Assembly: GCF_033807575.1 (NCBI RefSeq)
Contig: NC_084703.1
Location: forward strand, 3,224,001-3,288,000
Reading direction: 5' to 3'
DNA: 64,000 nt
Origin: Cydia pomonella
Taxonomy: Eukaryota > Arthropoda > Insecta > Lepidoptera > Tortricidae
Part shown: piece by piece, positions 53,501-56,500 of the stretch
Numbering within the stretch: the stretch's first letter is position 1
How the letters are laid out: each line of letters opens with the position of its first letter
Translations under genes and position numbers: made by a program
Notes under the pieces: model-generated
The model's input: the letters and a program-made list of their open reading frames with translations, nothing else
Told to the model about the DNA's origin: nothing
Database searches by the model: none

Positions 53501-56500
53501 ATATAAAAGAATATCCCTATAGGGGAAAATTAAATATATATCTAAATATACGAATATATGATATACGAATAAGGCCGTAGATACCATCACGCTCCGCGAT
53601 TGTTGAGTTATTTAGGGTCCTAGCTAAATTGGTTGTTCATACTTACGCTATGTATCTCCAATTTAGCTTGAACCCTAAATGGCATAACAATCCCGCGGCA
53701 TGACTGCACATTGTGAACATCGATCTTCTTTCTTTAATAACAATTGAAAAAAAGGTACAACTTCAGTTTAATGTTAGATTTTCACATACGGTACGGAGAA
53801 AAAACATATCCTTTTACAATCACATTGGTAATGTAAACTAGACATAGACGAAGGCAAAATATTGATAGGTCTTAAAACTGTTTCTCATACTTGTGTGAGC
53901 TTCGCACACCTGTTTCCTGAGAAAACTATAGTTGGAACACTATGGTACAGAAGTTTTTTTTTTCTGAGGTTGTGCAATAAAGAGGATTTGTATTGTATTC
54001 TACAGAAGATCTTAGCTAATGGTTTGGTTACTTTCGTTGGTAGATTGCTCCGTATTGTTAATGTAATTGATTGATGAAATAAAAACTAAAAACTTAAAGT
54101 TAAATAAAAAATACTTTAGGCAAATAGTTACTATACCTAGGATTATCGGCATTTTGTTAATAGTTTTGGGTGGTCTAGCCAAAAAATAGGTAAATACGGA
54201 CACTATTTTAACATTTTAAAATACGTTTGTAGCTTACGACCTAATTTTAATTCGCAGTTATCGAAACCCCGGGGGTGTGACTATTACACAGGTGCAGTGT
54301 TGAAGAAATCATTGGATATGTATCCTATTTTTATGATTCTGGATTATAAGTTTAATTGTCGTCTTCCAGGGCTACCGTATGGAGTGTCCCCCCGGCTGCC
54401 CGCCGGCCGTGTACGAGCTCATGCGTCGCTGCTGGCAGTGGAACGCCCCCGACCGCCCCACCTTCCACAAGATCCACCACGACCTGGAGCACATGTTCCA
54501 GGACAACAGCATCACCGAGGGTGAGTGTCCCCCGCTGTCATTGTTACCGCATGAAGTGTCCCCCCAGCTGCCTGTCTACGAGCTCATGCGCCACTGCTGG
54601 CAGTGGAACGCCCCCGACCGCCCCACCTTCCACAATATGCACCACGACCTGGAGCACATGTTCCAGGACAACAGCATCACCGAGGGTGAGTGTCCCCCGG
54701 TGTCATTGTTACCGCATGAAGTGTCCCTCCAGCTGCCTGTCTACGAGCTCATGCGCCACTGCTGGCAGTGGAACGCCCCCGACCGCCCCACCTTCCACAA
54801 GATCCACCACGACCTGGAGCACATGTTCCAGGACAACAGCATCACCGAGGGTGAGTGTCCCCCGCTGTCATTGTTACCGCATGAAGTGTCCCCCCAATTG
54901 CCTGTGTACGAGCTCATGCGCGATTGCTGGCAGTGGAACGCCCACGAACGCCTAACCTTCCACAAGATCACACCTGGAGCACAAGTTCCAGGTCAACAGC
55001 ATCACCGAGGGTAAGTGTTCTCCACTATCACCACTCGTCAGTGTCCCCACTGTCCCCATGTAGCATATGTCCCCTAGTTATCCCTTGAATATGATTTTTT
55101 GCAGTCATCTTCATTTTGTCAATTGTGAAATTTAATTTACCTAGAGCTGTGCTCATAGCAAATACATAGACTCGAAGTGTGATAAGAATTCGTGGCTTCA
55201 TAATTATTTAAGTTAATATTTTTTGACCCTTTAAATCCGGTTTAGTTTTAAACGACGTTTCACCAGAAATAAGGGGCTATTTCAATAAGTAATCTGTAAT
55301 ATTTAAATAATATTAAAAACATATAAGAAACGATCCCGATAGGTTCAGAAAATATGTACTAGAATATAATTTCGGTGTTCCTCATATTTTTTTCAGATTT
55401 AGATTACTCGGAAAGTCCATCAGGAACCAGTCCGTCAAGGTCGGCAAAACATTATTGTTTGTATAATCGCAAGCCGACGAGTTATTTCCGGATTTCAGGC
55501 TCCTAGCTTTGTCTAAAGAACGTGGAATTAGACTCTGTTTACCTTCGTGTTTTATAAACGGCCACCGCTGGAAACCGAATAACATAACAATCAAAATCAA
55601 AAAAAGGTTTCATATCAAAATGTTTTGTAACAGTTTTGAATGATTCACGGTTAGTTTCACTAGACTTAAATCGACCGGGATATAAACCGTGATTACCTTT
55701 TATATTGTTTTGAGCTCCCGATATTTCGACGCAGTTACATGCATCTTGTTCACGGGTAACTGGAGATAGCGGGTGGGTGTCAAAGTGTAGACCGCGCTTG
55801 GTCTACCCTCTTTCGTGCGCGTCGGCTGCGTTCGCTTTCAAGGTTACTGGTCGCGATGGATATCGGAGCTCATTAAAAAAATACCCTTATATATAAAAGG
55901 TAATTATGGTTTATATCCCGGTCGATTAAAGTCTAGTGAAAATGTTTTGAACCGTGCTTTAGCTGAATGAAGGCCCCGTCCCGTGGGTTCAAGTTCGCTT
56001 CGCTAACTCAGTATACTACTACTGGCCTTAGCGTCTATTTCAGACGATCTATAGTGTAATGTCCGCAAAACATCTTTTTTGGTGACTGAAAAGACCGATG
56101 CGAGAGCGGCATACTCTGCCACAGAGCTGGCAAGGGAAGTTCGCGACGGACTGTGACGTTTCGCTACGGTGCCTTTTTTCCCTTTTGTCTGCTAGCGCCG
56201 CAAACCAGGCCTCGTCGCAGAACTTGCGACCATCTCCAACGCACTTGCGCCACTCCGCTCGCTTCTCCGCAAGCTTCTCCCAATTTCGGTGCTCGATCTT
56301 AAAAGCTGCCATATCCCTCTTGGCGCAGTCTTTAAAGCGAAGCAATGGCCTCCCAACATCTCTTTTTGCATTCGCTACCGCACCTAGAAGAACACGGCGT
56401 GGCAGTCGAGAAGGTTCCATCCTGTACACATGCCCCAGCCAACGCAGTCGCCTCTGTTTGAGAAGCGCGGTCAGGCTGGGCAGCTGTGCGATTTCTAGAA

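Larger units (their letters stand above)
42140..54369 (+). other. Abl intron w8 (12.2 kb), host of a nested gene
   Basis: Contains a complete minus-strand Ly6-type gene (45972-51547), SINEs, LINE tails and nested DNA elements, listed separately. Confidence 0.9.
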
